Positions 34,077 to 64,000 of a stretch of 64,000 bases of DNA are shown piece by piece. The translations under genes were made by a program, and so were the position numbers. Positions within the stretch are counted from its first letter, which is position 1, and each line of letters begins with the position of its first letter. Under the pieces are notes generated by a model. The model was not told the origin of the DNA and made no database searches. It was given only the letters and a program-made list of their open reading frames with translations. Source of the stretch: Cyprinodon diabolis (lineage: Eukaryota > Chordata > Actinopteri > Cyprinodontiformes > Cyprinodontidae); assembly GCA_030533445.1 (NCBI GenBank), contig CM060083.1, positions 32,122,166-32,186,165 on the forward strand, read 5' to 3'.

Positions 34077-34921
34077 TGAAGAAATCTGTTTATGAAAATC
34101 TTCCTCATATATTAATAATCATTTATGCCACCAAACTTGTATGTAAAGCACAGAAAGTGATACATGAAAGAAGCCCATATGGCTTATAAAACCATAAGCC
34201 ATTTACTTATACATTTTTAAAGGTCCATATTTGTGTGACATTTTTTCTATAATCTTTTTTCTGCTGAAAACACCAGAACTTCCTCACAGGGATTTTCTAT
34301 TCTATTCTTTATGGAAGTCCCATACATTATTTACCACAAGACATTTTTTACTTTCTTGTATGAGTGGTGTTCTGGGCAGGAAGCTTTTTATGCCCCCGTT
34401 CCTTACTCACTGAAAATGTCTACAGAAAAAACATCAACTTTTAAAAAGGGATTTTATTTTAATTAATTAGATTAGATTAATATCAGAGTTCAATTTTTAA
34501 ATAAGTCTTATTACACTCTCATATTTTTATTAGTTCGGGGTAAAATCATTCTATAATGTTTGACGTGTCTAAGTTTCTCATACATGATATGAACAAATGA
34601 AATAGATCCTTAAAAAAAGAAAATAATTTTACTGCCCAGATCTAGAACTCCCAAACAGAGGAAACAAAAAATAGTACTGGATTCAGATGTGACCTTCCGT
34701 TTAACCCGAACAGAACTTTTTGGCTTGTCTGCAAAATCTGTGCAGAGACCAACTGACCCTGTACATCCAAGAAATACTACCCCATCTATAAAATATGGTG
34801 GTGGTGTCATCTTTTGGGTAAACATTTCTTCAGCAAAGAGAAGGAAGTAGATCAGAGTTGCAAAGGTTAATCGGGGTAAATCAATGAACACCCTGGTAGA
34901 GAATCAATTAGCTACTATGTC
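34077..34921. other. Intergenic; possible Tc1 remnant
   Basis: 34170-34200 holds a small palindrome (atggcttat...ataagccat). At about 34765-34815 the plus strand reads PSIKYGGGVIF, weakly like the Tc1 block [13 protein letters not shown]. Nothing else is recognised. Confidence 0.35.
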
Positions 34922-35507
34922 CATGAGCGGTTCTAGACCAGGGCCGATGGGGGCCAGTGCCCCAGTAGAACATGTCCTGGCCCCTGTTATGGCCCCTGTA
35001 CTGAAGACGTAATACTCAAAGAAATTCTAATGATGATATGCGCTGGAATCGACATGGTTACTGACAGGTCCTTTGGATCTATATAATTTTTTTCTTTACA
35101 AATTCTGTTTCAGTAATTATTTAAAAACAATAAGGTGATAGCTTCAGTGGTATTTAGATAGGATCCCAGTTTTAATTTGCAAAATGCATTTTCAAAACAA
35201 ATTGCTCTAATTTTTATGGCTGAATTTATCAGTTTTTCATGAGTTCTAACTCAGGTTTTACAGAAAACAGTAATTTTTACTTAAATTAAGACAAAAATAT
35301 GTAAAAGTCCTAATTATGAATGTATATTGACCTAATAAGAACATAGTTTTAATTAAAGCTAATTAAATAGAAATTTCACTTCATGCAGCTACATTAATTT
35401 ACTTAAACCCCTTTCCCTGTTTTTTATTTCATCCTTTTCTGGGCCCCCATGAAATCACGCTGGCCCCCTCCTGGCCCCCTGGAACATTTGGTCTAGAACC
35501 GCCACTG
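34922..35507. mobile_element. hAT-type MITE
   Basis: A 586-bp element with inverted ends gcggttctagacca / tggtctagaaccgc and inner GC-rich gggccag...ctggcccc blocks. Flanks actatgtc and actgtgta match at six of eight positions, compatible with a decayed 8-bp hAT duplication. There is no coding capacity; the interior is AT-rich. Confidence 0.75.
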
Positions 35508-36728
35508 ACTGTGTAACAAACTCAACTTATAGCAGGACAGAAACCTATTAAACAAAAATGAAAAACTCTCTAAGGGGAGCAATCTGTTTAGGAAATTGAG
35601 ATTCTAGCTTACAATTAAAATACTTAGACAGAACACACCTGAAGTGCATAATTCCATTCTCAGAAAATAATGTTTTATATTACAGTTCAATGTTAATACA
35701 TGTATTTATCCAAAATCCCTATGTATATCTAAAAAAGCACAAACAAATGCAACATAACATAAGAAATATAAAAAAAAAACTTTCAGACTGTGGCCAACAT
35801 GGTCTGTCTTAATGGTATCTTTTGATTCTCATGTAACTTATTTGCTTAACCCTTTATAGGGCAAGTCACCGGTTTTGATCACTTGTATACCCCTTAGAAA
35901 TGGAGTCCCCCTGTCCATCAATGAGGTCTAGAAGCACAAGATCTATATCCAGCTATTCAGCAAAGATCCTAAGACATGGCTGTACATCTTATTTTGGCAT
36001 TTGACTTATTAGATGAGCCCTTGAATGATATATTATCTACTGTAAATTAAGTAGGGAAAAAAGAATAACAGGTCAAGAAAAAAAGGTAAAAAGCTAATCG
36101 AAAAGTTACAAAGTAAAGCTAAAGGGTTAATATGCCTCTAAGGTTATATTGTACCTTAAAAAAAAGGGTTTCTTTCACTGCTGTTCATGAATTTCTTATA
36201 GAAGCACTTTTATTATTTTTCTTAATATGGTCAGGCAAGTTGCCATTTCTTGTTATTACACTGACATTAATTTTTGCCATCAAAATATCCATATTTTTTA
36301 ATGTAAAATAAGTGTATTTTCCCTTAATTTGAATTGGTAAATAAGTACATCTTCCAGTGGAAGAAGCATTTCTATGCTCTTGAAATATGAGGCAGCACTT
36401 TTTCCCTTATTTTAAATGTACATTTTCTTATTCCATTTGCAAAGTGTCTCATTTACCTGCTCATCCAAGAAAAAAATACACGTATTTTAAGAGAGAATGA
36501 CTTAATTTAGATATTTAAAGTATTTCACTGAGGGCCCTATAAAGGCTTAAACATTAAATTAAGCAAATGAAACTTAGGGTGTAGTTGTAGATTCTTTTTT
36601 TACAGCCGAGAGTAGAGAAGATGTCAACAAAGACCGAAACAGAAAACAAATATGGTCACACCGGAACCAAGTGAGCGTCAGCCATCCCCCTCCCCCCTCC
36701 TTCCCATCGCCGCCTTTGTAAATTAGAG

Positions 36729-36757
36729 TGACGTAAGGGGCCGCGTCTCTTATATAT
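36729..36757 (+). promoter_or_regulatory. epcam core promoter: CRE-like site and TATA box
   Basis: TGACGTAA at 36729-36736 is a CRE/bZIP-like site; TATATAT at 36751-36757 is a TATA box about 280 nt upstream of the epcam ATG. The surrounding 36660-37000 is richer in G, C and CpG than its AT-rich neighbours. A start near 36785 and a 5' UTR of about 250 nt are inferred. The upstream tract 35508-36660 is AT-rich and contains one copy of a dispersed repeat (36230-36500). Confidence 0.5.
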
Positions 36758-37037
36758 CTACTTAACTGCAGGTGTTTTTGTCAGCAAAGCCAACGAGAAT
36801 TCACATAGAATCGCTTGTTAAATCTACCTGAGCCGTGCTCTTGTTTGCGCTCTTTGTGCGTGCGCGCTCCCGCTGAAGTTTCTGTCCAAACAGGTTTGCC
36901 CAGCGGACACACCTGCGTCAGGAGCTAAAAGGAAGCGCTGTTGAGCGCCTTCTACATTCTGTGAGTGACCTCTGCGGAAGGCGGACGGAGACTTTGAGAA
37001 GAACTTTTATTTGTTTGTTTGCGAGGAAAAAAACACT

Positions 37038-39066
<2,029 letters not shown>

Positions 39067-39371
39067 TGCAGCAAGGAGTCTATGAAGAACCTGCTTGGCC
39101 TTGAGAGGGAGTGTGCCTTTCTTTTATTTTTTTGTTTTTAGGCTTTATTCAAGGAATGGAGATTGCTTCCAGAAACCCCTTTCTTCTGGATGCTTGTTTA
39201 TTTATATCATGTGGAAACTCTTGGTACAATCATCCATTAATGACTTTTTTTTTTTTTTTTTTTTTTACGTTTTGAAGCTGTATGATGTAATGCTTTTTAA
39301 TGTTAGACTCTGTTCAATAGGGGAAAATTACTCGTCATGAATTGTACAGTTATGTTGTTTATTGACTTTGT

Positions 39372-39377
39372 AATAAA
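39372..39377 (+). terminator. epcam poly-A signal AATAAA
   Basis: AATAAA about 305 nt after the stop codon, following a 3' UTR that includes a 26-T run near 39250. This gives a 3' UTR of roughly 320 nt. Confidence 0.75.
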
Positions 39378-41280
39378 CTTTTAAAATAATTTGGTTTGTT
39401 CTCCTGAGTTGTTTTTGTGTAGATGGATGCAGTAGATGACTCTTATCTGCAACATAAACCATTTTAATTCTGGGATACTAATGGTTTTGTCAGGCAAATA
39501 TTTAACTTCCACTGGAAGGTAAAGATTTCAGCCTGGGGAATGTTGCCTGTGTGAAGCACCTGTGAAGAAATTAGTTTCCTTCATCCATGAAATTATTTTC
39601 TAAAATATGCTATTTTATTTTTTTCACGGACTCTTTTAATCCTCGATTTTTAAACAGATTTTCATACTGGGGAAAAAATTGAGTTTAGGTGCATTTGTCC
39701 ATTAAACAGTTTTCTGGGAACTCTCCAGTGAACTAACCAATCGAACCGGTTTGTCTGGTTGCTGAAGTTATGACACACATAGGGTTTTCCAAGGAAATGG
39801 AAAATTCAAAGCCTGGAGAATGTGAAGACAGTCAAGTAAAGAGTCTGTAAGGGGAGGGGGTGTTTTAAAAATTTCCAGAAAAGTGTTTTTAAGTAAACAA
39901 GGAATTGTATTCTTCAGCTCCCTTTGGCCTCTCCCAGTTTGTCCCCTTCATCTCCATAGCAACCATGCCACAGCCAGTCTATGACTGGCTCAGACAGGTT
40001 AAGGTGTCATATATCTTCCCTCCCCCCCTCTGTGGAATTAGGGTGTGTCAAAAGCTGCTGGTACCTGTGCAGGCATTGACAAACATTCGGCTTCAAATCA
40101 ATCAGGCAAGAAAACGAGTGATTTGGTTTCTGTCTTTGAAACTGCTTTCTACAGGGATTATGTGACTCTTGTTTACTGATACTGTTTACATGGTTGTATT
40201 ACCGCTCATTTATTCTGATTCTAATTTTAAAAGCTACACAGAATTTTAGAAATCTAAAAAAACAATTATAGACTTAAAACTGGGAGAGCCAGTTTTATCA
40301 GCCTGCATCATCAAGTAGCTGTTTTCCATTTCTCTATTGGTTTTGAACATTTAGTGATTATTTATTTTTTTCCTCATTCTTCTTGGCAAAATTCTTCAAG
40401 CTTAGTGAAGTCTCATTTGACAAATAATGCAAGAGTTTAGCTGAGCTGTTCAAATTCAAATCTTTTCATTAAAGCTCTGGGTTCTTGTCTGCTTTAGGAA
40501 GAACTTCTGCCCTGATCTTGTGTTTTACATGTTTGCTTCCGGGATTGTCTCACATTTAACTCTGAACTTCCCTTCCAAATAACCTCACAGCATGATGCTG
40601 CCACCACTGTGCCTAATGAAGATTTTGTGTTCACGGGCATTTTTCAACCACAAAAGCAAAGAATTGTGTAAATGTTCCCATCTGACAGAAAACAACCTGG
40701 TATTTAGACATTGTCCATGTGAAATAAACATAAAAAAACACATTTAGCCATTGTAATGCATGCAGGAAATTATCATTAGACATGTTATCACCAACCTTTC
40801 CGGTTTCATAATTTTCACAGCTGGAAGAAAACTGCAAATTCCCTCCATGTTTACATCTTTATGTTAAAGTTGCCTACAATATTGCTGGGAAGAAAAACTC
40901 TTGCCCAAGTCTTGCAACATGATCAGTCTACTTTTGACTTAATTCAATTGAATCTACTTTAAATTATCCTGATCAAATCTAAAAACTAAAGTTTATTTTT
41001 ATAGTTTTTGTCAAATGTTTGGATTTTACTGGATGTAAATCTCTTTAAGCCCCAAATTGACTGTTTCAGATCAACTGAAACTTGTCAGCAAATGTTCAAA
41101 TTGTTTTCACAAAAACACTCCTGCCACATCAAATTGATCTCAAGATATCACTAATCAAGTTTTTGGTTTCAAAAAGTAAACCCCCTTTTGCAATCCCTAG
41201 AACTACTTTAAGTCTATGTTAAATTGGTATATAAACATTTCACAACGGGAAAAAAAACCCTTAGCTTGCTTTCCTCAAGG
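39378..41280. other. Intergenic with decayed repeats
   Basis: Around 40585-40615 the minus strand matches a Tc1 block (GGSIML) and 40705-40795 is copy 2 of the dispersed repeat at 32640-32760. The rest is AT-rich with no gene recognised. Confidence 0.45.
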
Positions 41281-41779
41281 TACGGAAGAGGATTAGGGCC
41301 ACTGAAAAAAAAAAAGGTTAACTGATTTTTAAATTTTATTTCAGTTTAACATGGGGAAAAAAAATCTGAATTCTGACTTTTTTCTCAGAATTCTGACTTT
41401 AATCTCAGAATTCTGACTTCAATCTCAGAATTCTGACTTTTTTCTCAGAATTCTGACTTTTTTCTCAGAATTCTGACTTTAATCTCAGAATTCTGACTTT
41501 TTTCTCAGAATTCTGACTTTTTTCTCAGAATTCTGACTTTAATCTCAGAATTCTGACTTTTTTCTCAGAATTCTGACTTTAATCTCAGAAGTCTGACTTT
41601 AATCTCAGAATTCTGAGAAAAAAGTCAGAATTCTGAGATTAAAGTCAGAATTCTGAGAAAAAAGTCAGAATTCTGAGATTAAAGTCAGAATTCTGACTTT
41701 TTTCCCATACTATACTGAAATAAAATAAAAAAGATCAGTTAACTTTTTTTTTTTTCATTGGCCCTAATCCTCTTCCGTA
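41281..41779. mobile_element. MITE with internal palindromic minisatellite
   Basis: A 499-bp element flanked by 6-bp direct repeats tcaagg (41275-41280 and 41780-41785). The termini are inverse copies for the first 22 bases, beginning TACGGAAGAGGATTAGGGCC, with a longer imperfect terminal inverted repeat extending to about 65 bases. Inside, about 41369-41700 is an array of a 20-bp unit (ctcagaattctgacttt with ttt or aat spacers) that turns round near 41610 into its inverse complement. There is no coding capacity. Confidence 0.9.
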
Positions 41780-42068
41780 TCAAGGACATTGTTCCTTTTT
41801 ATGAAAAGCCAAACTGTTACATTAGACAAATGAGTAATAAGGTCATGAGTTTTATTCGAAACTAGAACTTTGGTGACTTTGGCACACTGGAGGCCTATCT
41901 CCGCATGGTAAGATGGGCTTACAGGCAGTACTCATGATAAGGGGGATATGGCATCCCCTTCTTAAAAAAAATCTTAAAAATTATCTCTCTTCTTAAATGA
42001 CCATCCCCCCATACCATCCCCTGTGACATTTTATTACTGAATGTGTAAAATTTCTAATATATATTAAC

Positions 42069-42415
42069 AGTAATGGCAATAATATTGCCCTCAACATTTG
42101 GCAGGCTGTGGGCTTATGAGTAACCTGAGAAAAATAGATAAAATCAAAGAAGTGTCCTACCATGACTTTGAAGCTTATCCCAGAGGGAAATTAGTCCTCT
42201 GCAACCCTGTACGGGCAGTGATAGCTATGCCAGTCCAGGGACTGACTGCAGTTCTACTGTAAGGTGCCTTGGTAAAGGTCAATGACCGGCATACCTGACA
42301 TGTTACAACCATACCATGCATATTGCTTTAGTTTAATAGATTATATTAATTAGGCTATGAATGCTTCTAAAAAAAAAAGAAATCCATTGTCCCCCTTCTT
42401 TTTCTTTTTTTTTAC
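42069..42415. repeat. Interspersed repeat, copy 2 (see 32139-32500)
   Basis: Same order and orientation as copy 1: taatggcaataatattgccc, tgccagtccagggactgact, then gctatgaatgcttc and homopolymer runs. Differences are small substitutions and indels. Confidence 0.75.
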
Positions 42416-42864
42416 TTTTACAACTACACTACTGCTTACAGGCAGCAAAACCGTCAAAGTATCCCAGCAGTTTTAGATTAAATCAATACTCAAATGTAAA
42501 GAATTGAAATCATATGTAAAAAATACAGAAACTGTGACATTCTCTTGAAAAAAAAAAGTCTTGCTGACCGAAGGGAGTCTGCTGATTCCAGCTATTCTCT
42601 TTCGCAGAAAGGCCTAAAGGGCGTGCAAGATTAAAGTTTACCACTCTGGCTGGCTGTTGAGTAACTAGAACACAATGAAACCTACTTTATATTGACATAT
42701 TCAAAAGACAACCAACTCAGCAAATCTGAGGAGGAAAGAGGAACTGGTGCATACTAATTCATTGCACTTCTTGTATCCATACATTTCCATTTCGATTGTT
42801 TTTATACTTCCTGTTTACTAATTGTACCCCACAGTTTAGGCCAAAAAACTAATGTCCTCCTTTG

Positions 42865-42898
42865 CAACAGTGTGTTTCTGAACTGAAACACACTGTTG
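42865..42898. repeat. 14-bp perfect hairpin
   Basis: CAACAGTGTGTTTC, a 6-nt loop, then GAAACACACTGTTG. It lies in otherwise featureless AT-rich DNA (42416-44000). Confidence 0.8.
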
Positions 42899-44000
42899 TA
42901 TGAGCGACCTTAATGTACTGATATTGAAATATAACTCGAAAGTATACCGTATGATGACATTTTTAACAAAAATACATCTAATCTTTGGTCCAGCTTCCTC
43001 CGATTGCAATTTAATTTTTTAATTCAACATTTAAACATCTAATGCAGCCTGTATCCTCATTACAGGTATGAATGTTAATATCTGTTGTTAAGGATTGTTT
43101 AATTAATGCTTTTTCACATTAACAAACAACTTTAGAGATTTTTTTAAAGATACAAACTATTGTATAAGCTTGTTCACTGTATTTCCTATAATCCACAGCT
43201 CATTGAAAGACCCCCACTGCCATTTGGCTGAATGCTCTTTGGGCTGGAGATGATGATCATATGCTGCCACTGTTAATCAAGCTCCGAACTGGAGGTAACA
43301 GTACTCTCTAGGATGCTTCTAATTATTAGTGAACAGCTCTGGACATCTTTATGCTCTCCTCCTACATAAGATGATGGCAGCACATTTTTTTTATTTTCAG
43401 AAGTTAATCATTAAACATAGTGAGACTATGATCTCAGTCCCGTCAGCTCCTTCTTTATGGCCGTTTGTTGATCAATTAAAGCCTAAGGTGTGACAGTTTT
43501 TTTTTAAACAATTAAGCTCTTTGCGATAGATTAATTTACATATGATCAGACCATAGTGATCACAAACACACCAGATTTCACCTCTGCTCCTTCCAAATAC
43601 TCTAAATAAGCCTTTCAGACCTAAACGGGCCAGAACCAGTCTCTTACCCTGTGTTTGATGTTTTGTCTCAAATTTGCCATTTTTACCAGCAGTATCTAAA
43701 TACCTTTGACTGTTTGAAAGTATATCTTATTTAAATAATTATTGTTCGCATTGAGTCTCTTCTCTGAAACTTAAGACAGGGTTTGGGAAAAATATCAGAA
43801 CATCGTTTTTCCAGGGTCGGTCTAAAGCATTGTTGTCCTTTACTTTCCAGTCTTCTTCTCTGGTAGGGGTGATCGCGTGTTCATTGGGCATCTTCTCTAA
43901 CAAAGACGGACTAAAGGCTCCAACAGTGTTTGCTGTTCTTTGATGTGACTCTGAACAGCGTCTGTCCCTTTCAGCCAGCATACAATGAGGCCATCTCTCT

Positions 44001-44580
44001 AAGGCCCCGTCCACACGAAGTCAAAACGAACACGAAACGCTAATATTTTCCAGAATGTTTGTCGTAAAGACGGAGACGTAAAATAAATGTAATCGTCCAC
44101 ACGAATGCATGAAAACGCTGCAAAATGTATGCCAGGCCTGTAAGTGGCGCTGTGGTGCCAAAGCAAAAATAGGCGACGAAATGTTGGGCATGCGCACTAA
44201 TATTTATACATGGTTGCCCTGCGGGTCCATTTTCGTGGTTCAGTCAAATTCAGGTGCTGAACTACGTCGTCGATATTGCTCTGTTCTTCCTGGAGATATT
44301 CCAGAAGAAGAAGATTCTGTTGTAAGCCCGACAGCAGGGTGAGTAGCATTAGCAGCAACCATTCAACACAGTACGGCGCCATTGTTGTTGTGATACTGTG
44401 TCGCGCATGCGTGTTTAGAGGCGACGCTATGACGCATGCGTGTAAAAAAAAAATGCGGTTAGAGCTTAAAGATGGAAACGCGAAAACGGCGTTACAAAAT
44501 GTTCCCACTCTGAAGGCTGAATAAAAAAAAGATCGCTTACAGACCCCCGAAACGCCGTTTTCGTATGGATGAGAGGCTGG
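44001..44580. mobile_element. MITE-like element with ends of the ccgtccacacga type
   Basis: It starts aaggccccgtccacacgaag and ends with the inverse-related cgttttcgtatggatgagag, with CpG-rich inner sequence (tgggcatgcgcactaa, cgcatgcgtgtttag). Such ends are common in fish MITEs. The exact limits and superfamily are uncertain. Short open frames inside on either strand are not supported as genes. Confidence 0.5.
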
Positions 44581-44708
44581 TTTGGTGAAAAATTTGTGCG
44601 TTTAGGCCATGTACGACTGACTCTGCCTTTTTCTTAAGGCTCCCACAATAAGAGAAAACCAACAGAACCGATCCAAGCCTGATCAGTGATAATTATTATA
44701 TAATATAT

Positions 44709-44888
44709 ATGACCACCGTGGCAGAGAGGAGGATGCTGTCCAGGTTTCAGTCCATCTTAGACAATGACTCACATCCTCTCCACGACACACTGGTCCAGCA
44801 GACGAGCTCCTTCAGCAGAAGACTCCTCCTACCCAGATGCACCACAGAGCGCCACAGGAAATCATTCCTACCTGTGGTCATCAAGAAA
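44709..44888 (+). mobile_element. LINE ORF 3' fragment
   Basis: The plus frame reads FQSILDNDSHPLHDTLVQQT, SSFSRRLLLPRCTTERHRKS, FLPVV. This is the run of conserved residues seen near the end of some fish LINE polyproteins (HPLhxxxxxxxSSFSxRLxxPRCxxERxRxSFLP). It continues without a stop into a Tc1-like transposase, so the two are fused by insertion. Confidence 0.6.
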
Positions 44889-45870
44889 GGTGATTTGAGT
44901 GACTTTGAACGTCGCATGATTGTTGGTGCCAGAAGGGCTGGTCTGAGTATTTCAGAAACTGCTGATCTACTGGGATTTTCACGCACAACCATCTCTAGGG
45001 TTTACAGAGAATGGTCCGAAAAAGAAAAAACATCCAGTGAGCGGCAGTTCTGTGGACTGAAATGCCTTGTTGATGCCAGAGGTCAGAGGAGAATGGCCAG
45101 ACTGGTTCGAGCTGATAGAAGGGCAACAGTGACTCAAATAACCACCCGTTACAACCAAGGTGGGCAGAAGAGCATCTCTGAACGCACAGTACGTCGAACT
45201 TTGAGGCAGATGGGCTACAGCTGCAGAAGACCACACCGGGTGCCACTCCTTTCAGCTAAGAACAGGAAACTGAGGCTACAATTTGCACAAGCTCATCGAA
45301 ATTGGACAATAGAAGATTGGAAAAACGTTGCCTGGTCTGATGAGTCTCGAATTCTGCTGCAACATTCGGATGGTAGGGTCAGAATTTGGCATGGATTAAA
45401 GCATGGATCCATCCTGCCTTGTATAAACGGTTCAGGCTGGTGGTGGTGGTGTCATGGTGTGGGGAATATTTTCTTGGCACTCTTTGGGCCCCTTGGTACC
45501 AATTGAGCATCGTTGCAACGCCACAGCCTACCTGAGTATTGTTGCTGACCATGTCCATCCCTTTATGACCACAATGTACCCAACTTCTGATGGCTACTTT
45601 CAGCAGGATAATGCGCCATGTCATAAAGCTGGAATCATCTCAGACTGGTTTCTTGAACATGACAATGAGTTCACTGTACTCAAATGGCCTCCACAGTCAC
45701 CAGATCTCAATCCAATAGAGCATCTTTGAGATGTTGATCTTTGGTGGAACGGGAGATTCGCATCATGGATGTGAAGCCGACAAATCTGCGGCAGCTGTGT
45801 GATGCCATCGTGTCAATATGGACCAAACTCCCTAAGGAATGCTTCCAGCACCTTATTGAATCTCTGCCAT
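44889..45870 (+). pseudogene. Tc1-like transposase pseudogene with DD36E spacing
   Basis: The plus strand encodes DLSDFERRMIVGARRAGLSI, ADLLGFSRTTISRVYREW (HTH), ERTVRRTLRQMGYSCRRP, WSDESRILLQHSDGRV (first D) in frame one; a frameshift near 45440 moves to a frame with MVWGIFSWHSLGPLVPIE, DGYFQQDNAPCHKAG (second D) and [10 protein letters not shown] (E), then a stop at 45729. Thirty-six residues separate the second D and the E. Similar code continues in a third frame to about 45870 (DAIVSIWTKLPKECFQHLI). No terminal repeats were found, so the element is dead and truncated. Confidence 0.85.
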
Positions 45871-45949
45871 GAAGAATTGAGGCAGTTCTGAAGGCAAAAG
45901 GGGGTCCAACCCTTTGCTAGCATGGGGTATGTATATCAGTTTCAAAAGA

Positions 45950-46135
45950 TGTGGAAAGTAAGAGCAGGAGTGGTGCCAGTGGTAATTGGAGCACTGGGGG
46001 CTGTGACCCCCAAACTGGGAGAGTGCTACAGCAGATTCCAGGTAAAACATCAGAGGTCTCTGTCCAGAAGAGTGCAGTCCTAGGAACAGCTAAGATACTG
46101 CGCAGAACCCTCAAACTCCCAGGCCTCTGGTAGAG
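45950..46135 (+). mobile_element. LINE 3' ORF end fragment
   Basis: The plus strand reads VRAGVVPVVIGALGAVTPKL then, after a one-base shift, QQIPGKTSEVSVQKSAVLGT and [14 protein letters not shown] before a stop. I recall this string of residues as the end of RT ORFs in animal non-LTR elements. Its relation to the fragment at 44709-44888 is unclear. Confidence 0.55.
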
Positions 46136-46189
46136 GACCCGAGCTTGAGGATGACACATACCACCCCACGAGGGGTGAGTAAACAGTTT

Positions 46190-46194
46190 TTATA

Positions 46195-46255
<61 letters not shown>

Positions 46256-46268
46256 GTATATATATACA
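46190..46268. repeat. (TA)n microsatellite
   Basis: About 79 bases of TA repeat with one CG interruption (tatacgtata). From 46269 to 47600 I see no gene or classified repeat. Confidence 0.95.
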
Positions 46269-47649
46269 GAAGAGCTATATGTGTATATATTTTATCTCTT
46301 TTTATTCTTATTTTTTTATATCTTTATTATATTGTGTGGTTGGATGTGTGTATATATATATATTAAACTGTAACTGGAGCGTATAACAAAGGAAATTTCC
46401 CTCTGGGATTATTAAAATATTTCTGATTCTGATATGTTATAATTTTATTCAACAGATATTTTTTGATACTTTGCAGAGATCCAACGGTTTCTGGCACAAC
46501 TCCACAAGGGGATTGTTAATGGAAAGACAACAACTGAAGTATTAGGGACCTGCTACATCAGCAGATCAACGTGTTTCGGCTCAGTTAGACCTGAATCTTG
46601 AAGGCGGCCAAAAGCTATAACACTTTGATCCACCAAGTCTTGCTAAAGACTTCACCTCAGCTGTTTGGTGTTTTTATTTACAAACTTAGAGTAGATATCA
46701 ATTTCAACTTATTTAGCAAGGTGACATGTACTGTTGACAGCCAGGTTTACACATTTATTGTGAGGAATCAAAGAAACCTCTGGAACCAGAACTGGATGGA
46801 AAACCCAGACTGAACCTCCTCAGAGTCACCCTGAGACCAGCAGGTGTGTTATCACTTCATCTGTTGAGCTGAAAACTGGACATTGAGTTTATTGAGTGGG
46901 GACAAAGCAAGACCTTAGCTTAGCAGCAAGGAGAATAGTGTTCTGACACTGAGCCGAGACAATAAAATGACATTTACTTCCTGCAGCTTGTTCCTGATTC
47001 AGAACATTAATTAGTGGTTTTGAACTTGTGTTCTTTTGAATTATGACTTGTTTCGGCCCGAGGGAAACTTTACTCTTACAGCTTGGATTAAAACATGATT
47101 GTTTTCATCTTACTTAACAGAACCGATTGGTCTTAAAGAATCAAAACAAATACATTTTTTAAACAGATTCAAATTGTTATTTTAAAGCACATAAGAGCTC
47201 TGAATGAGGCAGAGAATGTACTCTTCAGATTAGTTGAGACATGAAAATGATCAATTTTATTCATGACAAAGATTTTTGATGCAATAATTCAAATATTAGA
47301 TTTTCTTTTTTACATTTTAGCTGTATTAACAAATGATGCAAAAATTGACATGTAGACAAATTTGATTGAGGGAAAAAAACCCGCAACAGAGACTGATGAG
47401 AGGTTTAGGAAAAAAATTAATAAATAGCAGTACCCTCCTATCTCACATGCCAACATACACTCAGATCAGTTGTTAAACCTTCTTCTCCCCTTTTATCCAT
47501 GAACACTGCCTGTAATATCAAAGGACACCACACAGATTACTCTTTCTGTCATTCTCAGCAGCAACCGAACTATTTGCAAAAATAACTGAGACAAATGGAG
47601 TCACAGCTGCAAATAAAACTTTTTTCGAGCTAAACCGATATATAAGCTG

Positions 47650-47655
47650 TTTATT
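47650..47655 (-). terminator. plekhh2 poly-A signal candidate
   Basis: On the minus strand AATAAA lies about 10 bases after the plekhh2 stop codon. This is very close; another minus-strand AATAAA near 47268 could serve a longer 3' UTR. Confidence 0.35.
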
Positions 47656-47664
47656 TGGGGTCCA

Positions 47665-64000
<16,336 letters not shown>

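Noticed and set aside
41369..41700. CRISPR-like regular repeats
   Set aside because: The 20-bp units are directly adjacent without unique spacers, inside a MITE with a target duplication, in a vertebrate genome.
44197..44524. Frames on both strands inside the 44001-44580 element
   Set aside because: CpG-rich MITE interior; no complete domain or start context, so not called a gene.

Overview
The window is vertebrate nuclear DNA, almost certainly from a ray-finned (teleost, probably percomorph) fish. Evidence: spliced genes with GT-AG introns, a recognisable epcam and plekhh2, and a dense mix of fish-type transposable elements (Tc1/mariner, hAT, RTE and L2-like LINEs, a tRNA-derived SINE, MITEs, long TA and GGAT repeats). 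There is no operon structure and no CRISPR array or phage-like cassette. Exon limits were placed by hand from reading frame, splice dinucleotides and phase agreement. Layout: (1) About 1-16.9 kb, minus strand: a large secreted protein gene that runs off the left edge. Twelve exons can be chained in phase into 1,958 codons: signal peptide, about 34 EGF-like repeats (most calcium-binding), a linker, then NIDO, AMOP and the start of a VWD domain. The NIDO-AMOP-VWD order is that of MUC4-type proteins, but the mucin part is replaced by EGF repeats. Two single exons of about 2 kb each hold 16 EGF repeats. A Tc1 element with an intact DD34E transposase lies in its second coding intron. (2) About 16.9-36.6 kb: gene-poor and transposon-rich. 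An L2-like LINE abuts an older LINE fragment. A decayed RTE-type LINE has been broken by a hAT element, by a second LINE in opposite orientation, and by a common fish repeat that itself carries another hAT element; three of these insertions have visible target-site duplications. (3) 36.6-39.4 kb, plus strand: complete epcam, nine coding exons, 306 codons. (4) 39.4-47.6 kb: intergenic, with a 499-bp MITE built round a palindromic minisatellite, a MITE, a broken Tc1-like transposase (DD36E spacing) flanked by LINE 3' fragments, and TA repeats. (5) 47.6-64 kb, minus strand: the 3' part of plekhh2, 18 coding exons, 783 residues: end of PH1, PH2, MyTH4, FERM and C-terminus. Its introns hold a long GGAT satellite, a SINE, Penelope-like fragments and a MITE with a helicase-like fragment. 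epcam and plekhh2 are tail to tail; both human orthologues lie at 2p21, so this looks like conserved synteny. The most novel item is the EGF-NIDO-AMOP-VWD gene; the most striking structural item is the nested transposon stack at 21.7-27.9 kb.
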